Assembly (NCBI RefSeq): GCF_002886185.1
Contig: NZ_KZ614147.1
Location: 407,187 to 471,186 of the forward strand
Length of the DNA: 64,000 bases
Source: Salipaludibacillus neizhouensis
GTDB taxonomy: Bacteria; Bacillota; Bacilli; Bacillales; Salisediminibacteriaceae
Reading direction: 5' to 3'
Shown: piece after piece, positions 60,892 to 64,000 of the stretch
How the letters are laid out: every line of letters begins with the position of its first letter
How positions within the stretch are numbered: position 1 is the first letter of the stretch
The notes under the pieces: model-generated
Told to the model about the DNA's origin: nothing
Database searches by the model: none
The model's input: the letters and a program-made list of their open reading frames with translations, nothing else
Program-made: the position numbers and the translations under genes

Positions 60892-61882
60892 TATCAAGGA
60901 ATTCATTTATTTTTGGGAAAGTTAATGTAAAGGTTGTCCCTCGCTCAAATTCAGAGTAAACCTCTATTTTAATGAGTAACGATTGCGCAATTTTCTTCGT
61001 TAAATAGAGTCCCATCCCGGATGCAGCATTATCGTAATGGTCCACAGTAGAAGTAAAACCTTTGTCAAAAATCCGTGGAATGTCCTTCTGAGCAATACCG
61101 CGACCAAAATCCTTTACTTCGAGGATTATGTGGTCTTCTTGCTGGAAGCTTTTAACCAAAATATCTGAACCATTACTATATTTAATGGAATTTGTTAAAA
61201 GTTGCCGCAGGATAAAGGCAAGCCACTTCCCGTCACTAAGTACTTTTGTCTTCTCTAACTGAAAGTCAAAACCAATTCCTTTTTGAATACACCAGGATTG
61301 TAAAGTTTTAATCTCAGCGTAAAAAAGGCTTTCTATATTAGTGACTTCCATATAGAGATCATTTTCTATAAAAGGTATCCGTTTTTGATGAAGCTGCTGA
61401 TCCAATAAAAGATGAATACGAAGCCATTCAAAGGATAGATGCCGTTTTATTGTTTTGTCCTCTATGCGATCAATCATCAAATGCATCGTAGTCAGAGGTG
61501 TTTTCACTTCATGAATCCACGCGAGCATATCGTCCCTCTCCTGTTCTAACGTGAGTAAATTATGGGAGGAGAGTTGCTTCAGTTGTTCTGTTTGTCCAAT
61601 TATACTGTCAGAAACAATTTGTTCAAAAGGAGTACGAGGGTCTGCTATTTGTGTTAGGTCAAGGTCATTGTCCTGATCGAGTAAACGAGTATAGAATGTT
61701 GTTTCTCTATGATAGCGGATAACCAAAAAGATACTAAAAATGAGTAATGATAAAAATATGATATAAAGGATAGACGCAACTGGAATCGTGGGATCGAGAT
61801 AGGCAACAAAGCAAAGAAGTAACTGCAAGGATAAAAAAAGTATAATCCAACTGAGCCGCTCCATAAGATACTGTTTAATCAT
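60878..61882 (-). CDS. bceS: BceS-type intramembrane-sensing histidine kinase
   Basis: 334 aa. Two closely spaced transmembrane helices (about 10-29 and 34-55) with almost no extracellular loop, so it has no sensor domain of its own and depends on the transporter. His124 in AWIHEVKTPLTTMHL is the phosphorylation site; ATPase motifs NSIKYSNGSD, DFGRGIAQKDIPRIF and GMGLYLTKKIA. Overlaps bceR by 4 nt. Confidence 0.93.
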   Translation of the reverse strand: MIKQYLMERLSWIILFLSLQLLLCFVAYLDPTIPVASILYIIFLSLLIFSIFLVIRYHRETTFYTRLLDQDNDLDLTQIADPRTPFEQIVSDSIIGQTEQLKQLSSHNLLTLEQERDDMLAWIHEVKTPLTTMHLMIDRIEDKTIKRHLSFEWLRIHLLLDQQLHQKRIPFIENDLYMEVTNIESLFYAEIKTLQSWCIQKGIGFDFQLEKTKVLSDGKWLAFILRQLLTNSIKYSNGSDILVKSFQQEDHIILEVKDFGRGIAQKDIPRIFDKGFTSTVDHYDNAASGMGLYLTKKIAQSLLIKIEVYSEFERGTTFTLTFPKINEFLDTTGM

Positions 61883-62571
61883 AAAGTATTCGTTTCTTCC
61901 ATAGCGATGTAGCCTTGACCCATTTTTGTCTCAATAAATCTTCCTAATCCGAGCTGTTCCAAACGTTTTCTCAGGCGATTAACGTTAACGGTTAGCGTGT
62001 TATCACTGACAAAGCGCTGATCATCCCACAAACTAATGATAAGGTCGTCTCGGCTGACTATTTGATTTTTATGCTCAACAAGAAGTTTTAATATAAAGAT
62101 CTCATTCTTCGTTAGATCAATCGTCCCTGCATCATTCGTAACCGTGTTTTTCTGATAATCGATTAAAGCACCACACCATGTTTTAAGCTCAATGTCTTCT
62201 GCATTGTAGTTATAAACACGACGAAGAATTGCTTGGATTTTGGCAATAAGCACATCAAAATAAAATGGCTTTTGAATAAAGTCATCAGCACCAAGCTGCA
62301 TGGACATGACCATATCTGTTGGATGGTCTCGTGAGGACAAAAACACGATGGGGACATTTGAATGGTTTCGAATCATTCGACACCAATGAAAGCCATCATA
62401 TTTAGGTAATTGAATATCAATAATGACTAAATCGGGTTTGATAGCAGTAAATTCTTGAAAAACATGATTAAAATTTGTCACTCCAGAGACATCATATGAC
62501 CATTGGGTTAATCTTTCTTGGATTTCTTCAAAAAGAGTCGTGTCATCTTCAATTAACATAAGTTTAAACAA
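61879..62571 (-). CDS. bceR: BceR-type response regulator
   Basis: 230 aa from TTG 62571 (MFKLMLIEDDTTLFEEIQER, matching B. subtilis BceR closely). Receiver aspartate about Asp52 in VIIDIQLPKYDG; C-terminal OmpR-type winged helix with SDNTLTVNVNRLRKRLEQLG. Would bind the inverted repeat at 60856-60891 and activate bceAB. The upstream 62572-62800 region shows no gene. Confidence 0.93.
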   Translation of the reverse strand: MFKLMLIEDDTTLFEEIQERLTQWSYDVSGVTNFNHVFQEFTAIKPDLVIIDIQLPKYDGFHWCRMIRNHSNVPIVFLSSRDHPTDMVMSMQLGADDFIQKPFYFDVLIAKIQAILRRVYNYNAEDIELKTWCGALIDYQKNTVTNDAGTIDLTKNEIFILKLLVEHKNQIVSRDDLIISLWDDQRFVSDNTLTVNVNRLRKRLEQLGLGRFIETKMGQGYIAMEETNTL

Positions 62572-62807
62572 CGAAATCACCACGCTTTTTAGTGTCAACT
62601 CTTAACGTCATTGTATATTAAAATCTATTGGTGCGCTATATTATGTTAATTTTATCTATATATGTATCTATATGGAATGACGGTGAAGGGAGTTTTAAAA
62701 GTGTATCTGACTTTCCCTACTATTCATCATTGTTAGAAGAGTATTGAAGAGCCTATTGAAAACATCAAAAACACGATAGTGTCAGTCCACTTTAATTTGT
62801 GAATGTG

Positions 62808-62837
62808 TTCACTATTTTACTAAACATGTGATATAAT
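62808..62837 (+). promoter_or_regulatory. Promoter of the MCP-Cache gene
   Basis: TTCACT (62808-62813), an 18-nt spacer and TATAAT (62832-62837). Confidence 0.5.
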
Positions 62838-62916
62838 ACCTAAATATTGTTAATAAAATTGATTAAAAGTATCCAGTTTTCAAGAGTTTATAGAAATAAT
62901 GGGGGGGGACAAAGTA

Positions 62917-63915
62917 GTGGAAAATACTGCAAATAAAAGTTTGAATGTTTCGTTACTAATGAGTGAATTAAAGCAGGAAAATAGTGATATGCAAGGTGTC
63001 ATGAAGAATATTCAAAGTATCTCAAGAAAATCAAATATCTTAGCTCTAAATTCGGGAATTGAAGCGGCTAGAGCTGGAGAAGCTGGTAAAGGCTTTGCGG
63101 TTGTCGCAACCGAAATCAAGAAATTTGCCGAGGAAAGCCTTAGTGCTAGTAAGGAAAGTGAAAAAATTATAAGTGAAATACAAGATAAAGCAAATGAAAT
63201 AATTGCTGTAAGGACCGTAGATATTGCTTTTGACACGATTGATAAGATTGATAGGAATTTATTTGAAAGAAATTGTGACGTCCAGGCTTGGGCAACTTTT
63301 GATGCTGTTAAAAATTGTCTTATTAGCCCTACGCAAGAGAATAAGAAGATCGCACATTCCTTTTTGACGAATATTTATAAGATATATGAAGTGTATTTTG
63401 ATTTATTAGTCGTTGATATTAATGGAGAAATCATTGTAGCTTCTCAGAATGAAACCGAGGTCGGAAAAAATATGTCCGATCGAGAATGGTTTAAAGAAAC
63501 GGTTCAGACAAATAAGGTGCACGTGACTGACATGTATCATTCATCTGTTGTTGGTGGATATACAATGGGATATTCGAGCCCGATTCACAATGACTCAGGT
63601 AAGGTCGTAGGAGTACTTACTACGAGGTTTAATTGGGATTTCATTTATGATATTATCGATCGTGTGAAGGTTGCCGAAGATAGCAAACTATATGTTATTA
63701 ATTCAGAGGGATACATCATTGCCTCAAGAGATCGATCAGGTATTTTAGAGAAAAAACTTACGGACATGGCCGCAGTAAACAATGTTTTGTCAGGTAAGGA
63801 AACGCATGGATATATGATTGAAAACAAGCAAATACATGCTTATTGTTTAACGAATGGATACAACGCTTATAAAGGAAAAGGTTGGACAGTCATTGTTATT
63901 GAATCCATCGCATAA
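62917..63915 (+). CDS. Soluble MCP-signalling / Cache sensor protein
   Basis: 332 aa from GTG 62917; an in-frame ATG at 62899 adds six residues but is followed at once by a run of eight G (62901-62908), which may instead serve as a G-rich ribosome-binding site for the GTG. Residues about 15-90 are the tip of a chemoreceptor signalling hairpin ([20 protein letters not shown] then [20 protein letters not shown]). Residues about 100-332 form a Cache-type sensor ([38 protein letters not shown]). No transmembrane helix or signal peptide is visible, so the Cache part is cytoplasmic. The order is the reverse of normal chemoreceptors. The gene is complete and ends 85 nt before the window edge. Confidence 0.8.
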   Translation: MENTANKSLNVSLLMSELKQENSDMQGVMKNIQSISRKSNILALNSGIEAARAGEAGKGFAVVATEIKKFAEESLSASKESEKIISEIQDKANEIIAVRTVDIAFDTIDKIDRNLFERNCDVQAWATFDAVKNCLISPTQENKKIAHSFLTNIYKIYEVYFDLLVVDINGEIIVASQNETEVGKNMSDREWFKETVQTNKVHVTDMYHSSVVGGYTMGYSSPIHNDSGKVVGVLTTRFNWDFIYDIIDRVKVAEDSKLYVINSEGYIIASRDRSGILEKKLTDMAAVNNVLSGKETHGYMIENKQIHAYCLTNGYNAYKGKGWTVIVIESIA

Positions 63916-64000
63916 ATGTTTTATTGAATAGATATAGGCAATACAATAGGCTTCCTCTCCAGCTTATTAGGATAAATGATGCTCCTAATAGGCTTTTAGT

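Noticed and set aside
53319-62571. A prophage or integrative element spanning the accessory region
   Set aside because: No integrase, transposase, phage structural or conjugation gene and no attachment repeats were seen; the genes look like ordinary chromosomal accessory genes.

Overview
The window is the replication-origin region of a low-GC Gram-positive chromosome of the family Bacillaceae. The order rpmH-rnpA-yidD-yidC-jag-mnmE-mnmG-rsmG-noc-soj-spo0J to the right and dnaA-dnaN-yaaA-recF-remB-gyrB-gyrA to the left is the classic Bacillus oriC layout. Sporulation-linked genes (yyaC, a YidC1/SpoIIIJ-type insertase, noc/soj/spo0J) point to a spore former. The long acidic tail of GyrA, a betaine (BCCT) transporter and many acidic surface proteins suggest a salt- or alkali-adapted species, but that is inference. 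The organism is not named here because no single gene decides it.

Layout. Positions 1-128 are the 5' end of a 16S rRNA on the minus strand with a strong promoter behind it. Then come a degenerate HD-GYP protein gene, a BCCT transporter gene, and gyrA, gyrB, remB, recF, yaaA, dnaN and dnaA, all on minus. oriC lies at about 11.8-14.0 kb, with DnaA boxes on both sides of dnaA and a candidate DnaA-trio/unwinding region between dnaA and dnaN. From rpmH onward transcription is almost entirely plus: RNA processing and tRNA modification, membrane insertion, chromosome segregation (noc, soj, spo0J and two parS sites), a class V aminotransferase, ychF, the rpsF-ssb-rpsR operon, yybS-gdpP-rplI-dnaC, PurR-controlled purA, six tRNA genes, the walRKHIJ-htrA operon and rlmH. 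Nearly all transcription runs away from oriC, co-directional with replication.

After rlmH (about 50.15 kb) the conserved core ends and an accessory region begins. It starts with a broken gene and a GC-rich repeat remnant. A complete-looking actin-type (ParMRC-like) DNA segregation cassette follows: paired GTATAC iterons, an actin-like ATPase and a two-repeat DNA-binding partner with an acidic tail. Next are an FAD oxidoreductase, a YitT-type membrane protein with a divergent Lrp-type regulator, a stand-alone GIY-YIG protein, a small secreted protein, a BceRSAB-type peptide-antibiotic sensing and detoxification module, and a soluble protein with an unusual MCP-then-Cache domain order.

The observations most worth following up are the chromosomal ParMRC-like cassette about 38 kb from oriC (with doublet iterons spaced by whole helical turns), a cluster of DnaA boxes around rlmH about 36 kb from oriC, a palindromic double DnaA box upstream of mnmE, the MCP-Cache protein whose 5' end carries a run of eight G, and diverged dispersed intergenic repeats.
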